Below, piece after piece: positions 34,629-43,906 of a stretch of DNA of 64,000 nt. Under the pieces are notes generated by a model. It searched no databases, was not told the DNA's origin, and was given only the letters and a program-made list of their open reading frames with translations. The stretch lies in NCBI RefSeq assembly GCF_030285365.1, contig NZ_JASVDS010000007.1, positions 116,124-180,123 on the forward strand. The letters are read 5' to 3'. How positions within the stretch are numbered: the first letter of the stretch is position 1; each line of letters opens with the position of its first letter. The DNA is from Roseateles subflavus. Its GTDB lineage: Bacteria > Pseudomonadota > Gammaproteobacteria > Burkholderiales > Burkholderiaceae_C. A program made the position numbers and the translations under genes.

Positions 34629-35955
34629 GACCCCGCACAGCGCGGCCCTGACCCGCGAGCTGGACTGGCTCGACCGGGTGCTGAACCTGCGCCTGGAACA
34701 GCATTTCCAGCAGCGCAGCGAAGGCCTGGAAGCGGCCGAGGCCCCGCCCCCGCCGCCCGCGGGCAGCGAGCTGGGCCGCTGGGTCGACCAGATGCGGCTC
34801 GGCACCGAGGAGCGCCTGCTGCTGGCGCTCGCGCTCGTGCCCCACCTGCGGCCTGCGGCGCTGGACCTGCTCTTCATGCGCAACGAGAACCTGGAGCGCG
34901 GCTTCACCGAGTTCGGCGGCATCAAGGCGCAGGCGCATGGCGGCTTCCTGCCGACGGGCGAGACGGCGGCCTTCCTGCTCGCCGGGGAGTCCCTCGCGCG
35001 GCGCGTGGCGCTGCTGGAACTCTTCGATCCCCGCCACCCGCTGGTCGAGCGCGGCTTCCTGCAGCTGGACCTGCCGCCCCCGGGCGAGCCCCGCCTGAGC
35101 GGCACGCTGAGCCTCAGCAGCGAAGCCCTGCAGCTGCTGAGCACCGGGCGCGCCGACCGGCCGGACTACAGCCTGCAGTTCCCGGCCAAGCGGATCGAAT
35201 CGCCCCTGGACTGGAACGACCTGATCCTGCCGCCCGACGTGATGGACGAGGTGGAGCAGGTCTGCACCTGGATGCAGCAGGGCCGCACGCTGATGGAGGA
35301 CTGGGGCCTGGCCCGCACCCTGAAGCCGGGCTACCGCGCCCTCTTCCACGGCCCGCCCGGCACCGGCAAGACACTCACCGCGACCCTCATCGGCCAGCGC
35401 ACCGGCGCCGATGTCTACCGCATCGATCTCTCGATGGTGGTGTCCAAGTACATCGGCGAGACCGAGAAGAACCTCGCCCGCGTCTTCGACCAGGCCGCCA
35501 CGCGGCGCTGGGTCCTGTTCTTCGACGAGGCCGATGCCCTCTTCGGCAAGCGCGGGGCGGTGAGCAATGCCAACGACCACCACGCCAACCAGGAAATCGC
35601 CTACCTCCTGCAGCGCGTGGAGGACTTCCCCGGCGTCGTCATCCTGGCCAGCAATCTGCGCAGCAACCTGGACGAGGCCTTCTCTCGCCGCTTTCAATCC
35701 ATGATCTATTTCCCCATGCCCGACGCGGAGGCTCGCTTGCGCCTGTGGCAAGGCATGCTCGCCGCGCAACACCTGGCCCCGGACGTCGACCTCATCGCGC
35801 TGGCCCAGCGCCACGAGCTGGCCGGCGGCGCCATTGCCAACGTGATCCGCCACGCGGCGCTGAGCGCCTTGCGCGACGGGCGCCAGCAGATCCGCCTGCT
35901 GGAGCTGCGCACCGGCCTGGCCAAGGAACTCCGCAAGGAAGGTAGGACGCTATGA
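34612..35955 (+). CDS. AAA+ ATPase of the injection system (Pvc15/Afp15-like)
   Basis: The 447-residue ATPase has a divergent N-terminal region (1-190) and one AAA+ module with Walker A GPPGTGKT (247-254), Walker B VLFFDEAD (301-308), and an arginine-finger region near NLDEAFSRRFQS. This single-module form is the one found in PVC and Afp clusters and differs from the two-module ClpV of T6SS. It is required for particle assembly and is thought to help load cargo. The start MWNGVETPHS was chosen because earlier in-frame codons read the tape-measure tail out of frame. The stop overlaps the next gene by 4 bp. Confidence 0.92.
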   Translation: MWNGVETPHSAALTRELDWLDRVLNLRLEQHFQQRSEGLEAAEAPPPPPAGSELGRWVDQMRLGTEERLLLALALVPHLRPAALDLLFMRNENLERGFTEFGGIKAQAHGGFLPTGETAAFLLAGESLARRVALLELFDPRHPLVERGFLQLDLPPPGEPRLSGTLSLSSEALQLLSTGRADRPDYSLQFPAKRIESPLDWNDLILPPDVMDEVEQVCTWMQQGRTLMEDWGLARTLKPGYRALFHGPPGTGKTLTATLIGQRTGADVYRIDLSMVVSKYIGETEKNLARVFDQAATRRWVLFFDEADALFGKRGAVSNANDHHANQEIAYLLQRVEDFPGVVILASNLRSNLDEAFSRRFQSMIYFPMPDAEARLRLWQGMLAAQHLAPDVDLIALAQRHELAGGAIANVIRHAALSALRDGRQQIRLLELRTGLAKELRKEGRTL

Positions 35956-38696
35956 GCCACCCCGGCCCCTCCCATGCGGCGGCGCGCCCCGCGCCCACCC
36001 GCCGACGCCTCTGGGCGCTGCCGGCCCTGGCCGGGCTGCTGATGGCCGGGCTGTCGGCCTGGACGGCCGCCCCCGCCGGCCCCGCCACCGGCACACCCGC
36101 CGCGGCCTCCGCCAGCGCCCCCGCATCGGCCGGCGAGACGGCCAGGGCCGCCAGCGCCTCGGCGCCCGCGGCGGTCCTCGCGACGTCCGGTGCCGCCAGC
36201 GCGCCCGCGGCGGCCGAGACCCAGGCCGTGCAGCCCGCCGGTGTCATCTCCAGCATCGCGCTGCCGCCCGGGCCCGCCTGCCGCGCGCCGGTCAAACCGC
36301 CCTGCATCGATCCCCATCCGCTGAGCCTGGAGCGCCTGCCGGAGACCCTGCCCCGGGGCCGCCAGGGCCTTGCCTACCTGCGCGTCATCCAGGCCGAGGG
36401 CGGACAGGCACCCTATGTCTACACCGTCGTGGACGGCCAGCCACCGGCCGGCATCGAGCTCACGCCGCAGGGCCTGCTCCAGGGCACGCCCTCACAGGTA
36501 CAGCGCAGCCGCTTCGTCGTGATGGTGCGGGATGCGGTCGGGCGCCAGGCGCAGCAGGCCTATCTGCTGCAGGTGCTGCCGGCGCCGCAGAAGAGCGCCC
36601 CTCCCGCCCGGCCGGCCTCGAGCCCGACGCCCCTGCAGCAGGTGGACCTGAAGCAGGTGGCCGGCGCCGGGCTGCCCCGGCCGGACATGATCGTCTACCA
36701 GCTGCAGCCGGCGCAGCTCGACGAGCTCAAGACGATCTACACCGCGCCCGAGCCCGCCCCCGCCGGCGATGGCGCAGCCCTGCCCCCGGCGGCACCGGCC
36801 AGCCCGCCCGCCGCGCCTTCCGGCCTCCCCGCCGAGCAGCCGACGCCGACCGCCCCGCCCATGGACTGGAGCGAAGCCCAGCAGACGCAGCTCCAGCACT
36901 GGCTGGCGCCGGTGATGGGGGTGGAGTACCCGAGCCGCGCGCTGTTCCTCGCGGCCGTGAACGCCCTGGCCTGCGAGCAGGTCGACGCCCTGCTGAACAT
37001 CGAGTCCCAGCGCACGGGTCGCCCGCGGGTCCGGCCGGCGCCGGGCGCCAGGACCTGCGAGCAGCGGCTGACCGAGGCGCGGCAGCGGGCCGAGGCGCAG
37101 GAGAAGGCAGCAGCGACCGGCCCCGTGGCCGCGGCCCGGACGCCCTCCGCCGCACCCTCCGCCGCACCCTCCGCCGCACCACCGCCGCCCGCCACGGCCT
37201 CTGCCGCCGGCAAGAGCGGCACGGCCCTGCCCACGGAGGGCCTGCCGGAGTGGCTGCTGCCCGGCCCGCTGGGCGTCTGGCTGGCCAAGGCCGCCGCACA
37301 GCCTCGCGTGCTCGACCCCCTGCCCCGGGCCGCCCCGGCCGCGTCCGCCGCCTGGAAGGCCGAGGCGGGCTGCGACTGCGTGAACGTGAGCGAGCGCCAG
37401 ACGCTCTACGCCATCGCCCCCACGTGGCAGCCCGGCATCGACGCCGAAGCGCTCGACTACAGCCTCATCCACCGCCTGACCGCCTTCGGCTTCAGCCTGC
37501 CCCAGCTGCTGCAGCGCAAGGCCACGCCGCCGGGCGAGGACCCGGACCTCAAGCAGCGCCTGGCTTTCATCGAGACGGCGCGCCGGCACGACACCCGCGT
37601 CGACCTGGGCATCTACCACCAGGACTGGCGCTTCCTGGAGGACACCCTGCCCCAGCAACGCGAGCGCTATGTGCAGCGCCTGCTCGACGACGTGCCACGC
37701 CAGGCGCGCCTGTGGCTCGATGCGCCGCTGCCCGGCTTCTCGGCGCGCTGGAAGGCCTACCTGCCCGGCTTCGGCAGCGTCCAGCGGCTGGGCGACGGGC
37801 TCACCCTCTACTTCGACAACACCCCGTCGGACGAGCAGAGCGTGGCCTTCCGCAACTTCGGCGAGTTCTACCCGCAGTTCGTCAAGCGCCTGGCCGGCGC
37901 GATGGGAGAGAACCCGCAGCGCAGCTACTCGCTCAACCTGCTGATCAACCTCGAGCAGATCAAGACGGGCGGCGCGATGTCGGTCTCACGGCTGTTCGAG
38001 CTGCTGAAGGCCGTGGAGAAGCCGCAGGAGGTCAACGGCCGCATCGTCGAGACCAGCAGCGACGCCTACAAGCGCGGCAGCAACGTGGTGCTGCGCTTCC
38101 TGGTCTTCCTGCCCGAGCCCAGCTCGGAGAGCAAGAAGCAGCTGCGCCGCCTGATCGAGGAGAGCCCGGCGCTCAAGGGCGCGGACCGCCGCATCTTCCT
38201 GCGCAGCGTCGTGCCCCTGCTCGTGCTGCCGCAGCGCAACCCGCAGCAGTACGAGGACGACCTCGTCTACGTCCAGGACAACTTCGACGGCATCGGCTTC
38301 TGGCCCGCGCCGCTGATGGACAGCCAAATCACCGCCGAGCAGCGCCACACCCTGCGCCGCGTGTTCGTGACCGATCCGCCGTCCCCGCTCAGCGAGGCCG
38401 TGTGCGGCGTGGTGTGCCCCAACCGCTGGGCGCTGCGGCTGCTGCTCGAGCTCCTGCTCCTGGCCGGCGTGCTGACCTGGGTGGCCTTCCAATGGAACTG
38501 CGAATGGCGCGCGAAGTACGGCCGCCTTGCACTGCTGGCGGGCATTCCGCCCGTGATCGTCGGCGCGGCGCTGCTGCAGTGCGACCCGGCGCTGGCCGGC
38601 ATCCGCAACAGCAACGCGCAGCTCGTGACGCTGATCGCGATGCCCGTCATCGCCGCGCTGGCGGCCTTGCTCAAGCGAAAGGTGGAGAAGCCATGA
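35952..38696 (+). CDS. Large membrane protein with Ig-like and degenerate GH18-like domains
   Basis: The 914-residue protein has an N-terminal hydrophobic segment (residues about 20-38), a long Ala/Pro/Ser linker, a cadherin/He_PIG-type domain (about 150-210, PAGIELTPQGLLQGTPSQ), another disordered linker, and a TIM-barrel-like region (about 480-750) resembling GH18 but with DGLTLYFDN (about 613-621) where a GH18 enzyme has DGxDxDxE. Three C-terminal transmembrane segments follow (about 825-848, 855-875, 890-907). It is probably inner-membrane anchored with a periplasmic body. As last operon gene it could anchor the particle, mediate release, or act in periplasmic remodelling. Catalysis is unlikely if the Glu is absent, as it appears to be. 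Confidence 0.7.
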   Translation: MSHPGPSHAAARPAPTRRRLWALPALAGLLMAGLSAWTAAPAGPATGTPAAASASAPASAGETARAASASAPAAVLATSGAASAPAAAETQAVQPAGVISSIALPPGPACRAPVKPPCIDPHPLSLERLPETLPRGRQGLAYLRVIQAEGGQAPYVYTVVDGQPPAGIELTPQGLLQGTPSQVQRSRFVVMVRDAVGRQAQQAYLLQVLPAPQKSAPPARPASSPTPLQQVDLKQVAGAGLPRPDMIVYQLQPAQLDELKTIYTAPEPAPAGDGAALPPAAPASPPAAPSGLPAEQPTPTAPPMDWSEAQQTQLQHWLAPVMGVEYPSRALFLAAVNALACEQVDALLNIESQRTGRPRVRPAPGARTCEQRLTEARQRAEAQEKAAATGPVAAARTPSAAPSAAPSAAPPPPATASAAGKSGTALPTEGLPEWLLPGPLGVWLAKAAAQPRVLDPLPRAAPAASAAWKAEAGCDCVNVSERQTLYAIAPTWQPGIDAEALDYSLIHRLTAFGFSLPQLLQRKATPPGEDPDLKQRLAFIETARRHDTRVDLGIYHQDWRFLEDTLPQQRERYVQRLLDDVPRQARLWLDAPLPGFSARWKAYLPGFGSVQRLGDGLTLYFDNTPSDEQSVAFRNFGEFYPQFVKRLAGAMGENPQRSYSLNLLINLEQIKTGGAMSVSRLFELLKAVEKPQEVNGRIVETSSDAYKRGSNVVLRFLVFLPEPSSESKKQLRRLIEESPALKGADRRIFLRSVVPLLVLPQRNPQQYEDDLVYVQDNFDGIGFWPAPLMDSQITAEQRHTLRRVFVTDPPSPLSEAVCGVVCPNRWALRLLLELLLLAGVLTWVAFQWNCEWRAKYGRLALLAGIPPVIVGAALLQCDPALAGIRNSNAQLVTLIAMPVIAALAALLKRKVEKP

Positions 38697-39868
38697 AGGC
38701 CCATGATGCAAACCACACGGCGGGGGCGGCGCCCCGCGCGGCGGCCGCCGCGACACACGACACCGGACCGGCCGCGCCCGCCGCCACGCAGACCGCAAGC
38801 CCCGGCCCCTGGTCCGGCCAGCCGCTGCAGCGCCAGCAGCGGGCGCAGCTGGCATTGCTGCAGGCCCCGGCCGGCGGCCCCGGCCCCATTCAGCGCAAGG
38901 GACGCATCGACCTCGACAAAGTGCCGGAGAGCAAACGCGAAAGCGTGCGCCTGGCCATCGAGCAGCTGAAGAAGAGCAAGCGGGAGAGCAAGGACCAGCG
39001 CGCCCTGGACTGGCTCCAGCAGCCCGACGACTCGACGGACCAGCGCTACAACGAGGACATGGCCAGCATCCGCCAGCGCTACGAGGAAGGCATCCGGGAT
39101 CTTGGCAAGGACCTGCCCGAGGAGGCCCATGTCCACGGCGATGCCTACTACGGCGCCCCGGTCGGCGAGACGGGGGTGTACAAGCGCGGCGACAACAAGA
39201 AGGAGTACGTGAAGGACTCGCGCGGCACCTTCGTCCCCCGCTACATCCGGCGCGAGCTCAACCGCAACGACCCCAAGACCGGGGACCTGAACCCGACCGG
39301 CATCAGCACCTACCAGGGGCTCTCCGACATCAAGAACATGGACACCACCGGCCTGCAGGGCACGGACGGCATCAGCTGGCCGCACCGGGAGTTCATGCAG
39401 CAAAGCGGCGGTGGCGGCGGCAACCAGTTCGCCTTCAGCCACACGGCCACGCAGCGCCCCATCCTCAGCAACAGCCACACGAGCTTCGGCGAGCACGACA
39501 ACGGCGCCATCCTGACCGACCTGTCCCAGCTGGACCCGGGCAGCTTCCTGGCCCAGTGGCAGCTCGACCCCGTCACCGGGCACAAGGTGCCCTTGGCACC
39601 CGGCGTGCATTCGGCGCTGGGCTTCAAGGAGAAGGACCTGGGACCGACGAAAGGCATCAAGCCGGCCGTCTCGCCCGGGGAGCGCGACGAGGTGGTGCGG
39701 CGCAGCGGCTACCGCAACATGGAAGTGGTGAGTGCCAACGTCCCGGAGCGTGCGATCACCACGCGCTGGGACGGCATCGACGGCACGCGGGAGACCTATG
39801 TGAAGGACAACGGGCGTTCCAAGCGCGGCCAGAAGATGGTGGAGGAGCGCCGGCGGCTGGAGAAGTAG
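38693..39868 (+). CDS. Candidate cargo effector 1 (no DUF4157)
   Basis: The 391-residue protein begins with a disordered Ala/Thr/His-rich leader carrying the Gln/Arg motif LQRQQRAQLALLQ (about 45-57) and an IQRK box (66-69), both shared with the neighbouring cargo candidates. A charged helical linker follows, and a globular C-terminal region from about residue 140 (YYGAPVGETGVYKRGDNKKE, SWPHREFMQQSGGGGG, RPILSNSHTSFGEHDNGA). I do not recognise the catalytic family; the TSFGE stretch could suggest an ADP-ribosyltransferase-type fold but key residues cannot be assigned. The gene overlaps the membrane-protein gene by 4 bp and is likely loaded in the tube. Confidence 0.62.
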   Translation: MKAHDANHTAGAAPRAAAAATHDTGPAAPAATQTASPGPWSGQPLQRQQRAQLALLQAPAGGPGPIQRKGRIDLDKVPESKRESVRLAIEQLKKSKRESKDQRALDWLQQPDDSTDQRYNEDMASIRQRYEEGIRDLGKDLPEEAHVHGDAYYGAPVGETGVYKRGDNKKEYVKDSRGTFVPRYIRRELNRNDPKTGDLNPTGISTYQGLSDIKNMDTTGLQGTDGISWPHREFMQQSGGGGGNQFAFSHTATQRPILSNSHTSFGEHDNGAILTDLSQLDPGSFLAQWQLDPVTGHKVPLAPGVHSALGFKEKDLGPTKGIKPAVSPGERDEVVRRSGYRNMEVVSANVPERAITTRWDGIDGTRETYVKDNGRSKRGQKMVEERRRLEK

Positions 39869-39942
39869 CCCGCGGCGCGTCCCCGAACGGGGCGTGTCGG
39901 GGCGGCGCCTGTGGCGCTGTGGGGGACGACAAAGGAGAGGCC

Positions 39943-41553
39943 ATGAAGTCGACAGATCGAACCCGGGCGGGCCCGCAGGCCGGCCCTCGGCAGGCGGCGG
40001 AGCATGCCAGCGGCAACGGCGGCAATGGCGGTGACAGCCCGCGCCAGCAGCAGCAGGGGCAGCGCATCAGCCAGCTGCGCAGCGCTGCGGCCGAGCCCGC
40101 CTCGGCCTCCCCACCGACACCGGCGGCCGACGGGCTGCCGGACGCGCTGCGCGCCGGCATCGAGTCGCTGTCCGGCATGGACATGTCCGGCGTGCGGGTC
40201 CATGTGAACTCCAGCAAGCCCGCGGCGCTGCAGGCCCATGCCTACGCCCAGGGCCAGGACATCCACCTCGGCCCCGGTCAGGAGCGGCACCTGCCGCACG
40301 AGGCCTGGCACCTGGTACAGCAGGCCCAGGGGCGCGTGCGGCCGACGGTCCAGATGCACGGCGGCGTGGCCATCAACGACGACCATCGCCTGGAGGAGGA
40401 GGCGGACGTCATGGGCGCTCGTGCCCTGCAGCTGAAGCCGAAGGCGGTGGCGGCATCGCCGCGGCAGGCCGCGCAGGCGCAGACGCTCGGCCAGACCCGG
40501 GGCGAGACGGCCCAGGCGGTCTTCACCTCCCACGGCGTGGCCCAGCTCGACGGCAAGCGGCGCAGGAACAAGGCCCGTCACAAGGCCCAGGCGCAGGAAG
40601 CCCGGCGCTCGGCGGCCGTTGATCGACGCAATCAAGGCATGCCGAGCACCCATCCGGACCCGGTGGTCGCGGCCTCCCTGGACAAGTTGGATCAGCTGCA
40701 GCCCCGCAAGAGCGCCGCGCGCAAGAACATCGAGCGGCGCGAGCAGCGCCTGACGAACTACCGGCAGGCCGGCCGGCCCAGCGTCGTCGAGGCCGGCGCG
40801 GGCGAGGGGCGCTTCTCCAGCGCCTTCGCCGCCAAGTACGGCGACAACTACGCGGCCACGGACATCGCACCGACAGCGGGGCCGAACGGCTTCCTCTCCA
40901 TCGCGAAGCAGCAGGGCCTGCAGTCGCGCTTCTCGGTCAACGCGAATGCCTTGGGGTCTCACTTCAGCCCGGGATCGCTGGACCACGTGGTGGGGGCCAA
41001 TCCCTTTGGCGTCAAGGGCCTCGGGGGTGCCAGCTACGGCCTGAAGGAGGAGAACCCCGGGGGCACCGGCAAAGCCAAATGGCGCACCGACCCGCGCTTC
41101 CTGAGCAGCGCCAAGCCCCTGCTCAAGCCCGGCGGCAGCGTCGAGATGTATGGGCGCAGCAACGTGATCCGGGACCAGAAGCTGAGCCGCCTCCCGATGG
41201 ACAAGCTGCGCGGGGAAGAGGCCCGCAAGATGACGGCCCGGCGCGAGAAGGTCAAGGCCAAGTACCCGGGCGAGAACGCCAACCCCTACATGGCCGTCAG
41301 CCCCGACGAGCTGCAGGCCCTGGCCAAGCAGACGGGCTATCGCGTCAAGGTCAAGCGCGCCAAGCAGCCGAGAAACACGGTCCGGGGCGGCAACCCCGAC
41401 ACGCGCTCAGGCGACAGCGAGCGCCGCGACACGGGCCTCAAGCCCTTCAACACGCATTTCAGCTTCACGCCGCAGGAGCAGGGCTACGAGTCCGACGAGG
41501 ACGACCCGCGCGTGGAGTACCTGTCCGACCCCGAGTCGGACTGGGAAGACTGA
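39943..41553 (+). CDS. Candidate cargo effector 2: DUF4157 plus methyltransferase-like domain
   Basis: The 536-residue protein has an N-terminal motif SPRQQQQGQRISQLR (32-46), then a DUF4157 domain (64-160) with zincin-like HEAWH at 119-123. A basic stretch GKRRRNKARHK (204-214) follows, and a C-terminal domain with Rossmann methyltransferase motifs: VVEAGAGEGRFS (281-292), ATDI with D307, DHVVGANPFG (347-356) and LLKPGGSVEMYG (393-404). The tail is acidic. DUF4157 marks proteins encoded with extracellular contractile systems. A secreted methyltransferase would be an unusual cargo; the substrate is unknown. GGAGAGGCC precedes the ATG. Confidence 0.72.
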   Translation: MKSTDRTRAGPQAGPRQAAEHASGNGGNGGDSPRQQQQGQRISQLRSAAAEPASASPPTPAADGLPDALRAGIESLSGMDMSGVRVHVNSSKPAALQAHAYAQGQDIHLGPGQERHLPHEAWHLVQQAQGRVRPTVQMHGGVAINDDHRLEEEADVMGARALQLKPKAVAASPRQAAQAQTLGQTRGETAQAVFTSHGVAQLDGKRRRNKARHKAQAQEARRSAAVDRRNQGMPSTHPDPVVAASLDKLDQLQPRKSAARKNIERREQRLTNYRQAGRPSVVEAGAGEGRFSSAFAAKYGDNYAATDIAPTAGPNGFLSIAKQQGLQSRFSVNANALGSHFSPGSLDHVVGANPFGVKGLGGASYGLKEENPGGTGKAKWRTDPRFLSSAKPLLKPGGSVEMYGRSNVIRDQKLSRLPMDKLRGEEARKMTARREKVKAKYPGENANPYMAVSPDELQALAKQTGYRVKVKRAKQPRNTVRGGNPDTRSGDSERRDTGLKPFNTHFSFTPQEQGYESDEDDPRVEYLSDPESDWED

Positions 41554-41602
41554 GGCGGACGGCCACGACGCCCAGCCTCGACCCTTGAACAGGAGCTGCC
41601 CC

Positions 41603-42247
41603 ATGAAGAGCCTTCACACCCAGACCGCCTCAGCGCCCCAGCATCAGGCGGCGGCCGACTGCGCGAGCCCGCCGGCCCGACAGACGGCCCAGCTGCTGGC
41701 CGACAGCCCCCGGCAACAGCAGCAGTCGCAGCGCCTGGCGCAGCTCAAGGCAGCGGCCGAACCGACGGTGCAGCTGAGCGGCCGAGGGGGCAAGGGCGGG
41801 GGCAAAGGGGGCGGCAAAGGAGGTGGCAAGGGCGGCGGGAAGAAGAGTGACGGCAAGGGCGGCGGCAAGCCGACGGTCTCCGCCGCCGAACAGCGCAGCC
41901 GGCGGGCGCAGAGCAAGGCCGACCGGCAGGCCAACAACGCCGCGAAGTACTCGCCGGACTTCGTGAAGGGCCAGGAGAAGCAGATTGGCTCCAAGGCGAC
42001 GCGCGAGATCAACAAGCGCGTCAAGGGCCATGCGTCCCGGAACAACACCAAGGGCCAGAACGCCGCGACCCAGCAGTCCCTGAACGAGGCCAAGGAGGCG
42101 ACGAAGAAGGCCAAAGAGGAAGCGCGCCAGGAGAAGGCCCGCAAGGAGAAGGACGTCGAGGACTGGCGGAAGGACTTCCATCGCGACCGCCGGGATGACG
42201 GCGGCGCCAGCGGGGCCAGCGCCCTGCTCGTGGATGGCGTGCACTGA
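41603..42247 (+). CDS. Candidate cargo effector 3: basic Lys/Gly-rich protein
   Basis: The 214-residue protein has the same leader motif, SPRQQQQSQRLAQLK (35-49), followed by EPTVQ, then a Gly/Lys repeat (GGKGGGK, about 61-88) and a charged helical tail rich in Lys, Arg, Glu and Asn (for example ATKKAKEEARQEKARKEKD). No DUF4157 or enzyme domain is seen. The sequence looks disordered to helical and could bind nucleic acid or membranes. CAGGAGCTGCCCC precedes the ATG at 41603, preferred to one six codons upstream. Function is unknown. Confidence 0.6.
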   Translation: MKSLHTQTASAPQHQAAADCASPPARQTAQLLADSPRQQQQSQRLAQLKAAAEPTVQLSGRGGKGGGKGGGKGGGKGGGKKSDGKGGGKPTVSAAEQRSRRAQSKADRQANNAAKYSPDFVKGQEKQIGSKATREINKRVKGHASRNNTKGQNAATQQSLNEAKEATKKAKEEARQEKARKEKDVEDWRKDFHRDRRDDGGASGASALLVDGVH

Positions 42248-42275
42248 CGCGGCGCAGGCGCTCCTCAGGCGCGCC

Positions 42276-43667
42276 TCAGGTGCGCCCCACCCGGAACACC
42301 CCGACCTGCTTCACCAGCTCGTCGGCCTGGGACTTCAGGCTGCTGGCCGCGGCGGCCATCTCCTCGACCAGTGCCGCGTTCTGCTGGGTGGCCTGGTCCA
42401 TGTGGTGGACCGCATCACCGACCTGCGTGACGCCGTTGGCCTGCTCCTCGCTGGCGGCGGAAATCTCGGCCACGATGTCGCTGACACGCTGGATGGCCCC
42501 GACGACCTCGTTCATCGTGCCCCCGGCCTGATCGACCAGGGCCGTGCCCTTCTCCACCCGCTCCATGCTGGCCCCGATCAGGCCCTTGATCTCGCGGGCG
42601 GCCTCGGCGCTGCGCTGCGCGAGGTTGCGCACCTCCCCGGCCACGACGGCAAAGCCGCGCCCCTGCTCGCCGGCGCGGGCCGCCTCGACGGCGGCGTTCA
42701 GGGCCAGGATGTTCGTCTGGAAGGCGATCCCGTCGATCACGCCGATGATGTCCCCGATCTTGCGCGAGGCCTCGTGGATGCCTCGCATGGTGTGGACGAC
42801 CTCGCCCACCACGATGCCCCCGTCGCGGGCCACCGTGGACGCCTGCTGCGCCAGCTGGTTGGCCTGCCGGGCGCTGTCGGCGTTGTGACGCACCGTCGAG
42901 CCCAGCTCCTCCATGCTGGACGCCGTCTGCTCCAGCGAGGCCGCCTGCTGCTCCGTGCGCGCCGAGAGATCGTGGTTGCCCGAGGCGATCTCCGACGAGG
43001 CATTCGCCACCGACTCCGCCCCGTTGCGCACCTGCCCCACGAGCGTGGCGAGCTTGGCCTGCATGCGCTCCAGGGACTCCAGCAGCGCGCCGAGCTCGTC
43101 ATTGGCATGGGCGCCCACCACGCCGGTGAGGTCGCCGTCGGCGATGTGCGCCGCCAGCGCCGAGGCCTTCTGCAGCGGCGTGATGATGGCCTGGAGCAGC
43201 CGCGCGGCCACGATCAGGCCCGCCACGACGCCCAGGGCCAGCACCGTCCAGTTCAGCGTGACGCCGCGGCTCAAGGCCGCCTGGAGCTGGCCGCTGTCGG
43301 TGATCTGCATCTGCACGAGCCCGCCGGCCAGCTGGCCCACCGCCGCCTGATGCGAAGCCGGTGTCCCCGCCTGCGAGCCCAGGGCCGCCTCCAGCAGCGT
43401 CCGCTCTTCCCGGGCCTCGACCAGCGACTTGAGCTTGACGACCGGCTCGAGGTCCAGCGACGGCATGGGCGCCGACGTCGCCACGGCGAGCTTGACCTGC
43501 GTCTCCCAGGCCTGAGCCAGCGAGAGCCGGAACGCACGGGCGTCCAGGCGGCTGTTGTAGTGCTGGATCCGGCCGAGCTGGTACTGCCCGACCAGGGCGA
43601 CCAGGGCCAGGAGGCCCAGCATCAAGCCGAAGCCAAGGGTCAAGCGTTTCTTGAGCGTCCACTGCAT
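42276..43667 (-). CDS. Methyl-accepting chemotaxis protein
   Basis: The 463-residue receptor has TM1 (about 8-30, [17 protein letters not shown]), a short periplasmic sensor domain, TM2 (about 165-190, [17 protein letters not shown]), a HAMP domain, and a cytoplasmic signalling domain with the hairpin tip [20 protein letters not shown] and [20 protein letters not shown]. The ATG at 43665-43667 was chosen for the ribosome-binding GGAG upstream. The ligand is unknown. It is the only gene on the minus strand inside the injection-system and cargo region, splitting the cargo cluster. Confidence 0.9.
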   Translation of the reverse strand: MQWTLKKRLTLGFGLMLGLLALVALVGQYQLGRIQHYNSRLDARAFRLSLAQAWETQVKLAVATSAPMPSLDLEPVVKLKSLVEAREERTLLEAALGSQAGTPASHQAAVGQLAGGLVQMQITDSGQLQAALSRGVTLNWTVLALGVVAGLIVAARLLQAIITPLQKASALAAHIADGDLTGVVGAHANDELGALLESLERMQAKLATLVGQVRNGAESVANASSEIASGNHDLSARTEQQAASLEQTASSMEELGSTVRHNADSARQANQLAQQASTVARDGGIVVGEVVHTMRGIHEASRKIGDIIGVIDGIAFQTNILALNAAVEAARAGEQGRGFAVVAGEVRNLAQRSAEAAREIKGLIGASMERVEKGTALVDQAGGTMNEVVGAIQRVSDIVAEISAASEEQANGVTQVGDAVHHMDQATQQNAALVEEMAAAASSLKSQADELVKQVGVFRVGRT

Positions 43668-43906
43668 TGTTTGCTCCAGCCCCGTCCCCATGCGAGGCGA
43701 GCCCCAAGGCTAGCGACTTTGGGCGGGGGCGCAAGCGAGGTCCGTGGCCCCGTTGTCCGGGCGCCGCAGGCCACAGGCGGGGCGCCGCCGCCGCTTGCCT
43801 GATCGGCATTTGTCCGAGCCGAAATCCGAATTTGACGGATAGGCGCCGGCCCACCCCGCGCGCCACACTGCGGCTCCCGTGCTCCACGCCGTCCGGCGGA
43901 GTTCCC

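Noticed and set aside
17345..38696. Type VI secretion system
   Set aside because: No TssJLM membrane complex and no ClpV-type ATPase; the ATPase is the single-module Pvc15 type and DUF4255, LysM and CIS_TMP proteins are present.
17345..38696. Prophage tail module
   Set aside because: No integrase, terminase, portal, capsid or lysis genes flank the operon, and the cargo genes with DUF4157 are typical of eCIS loci.
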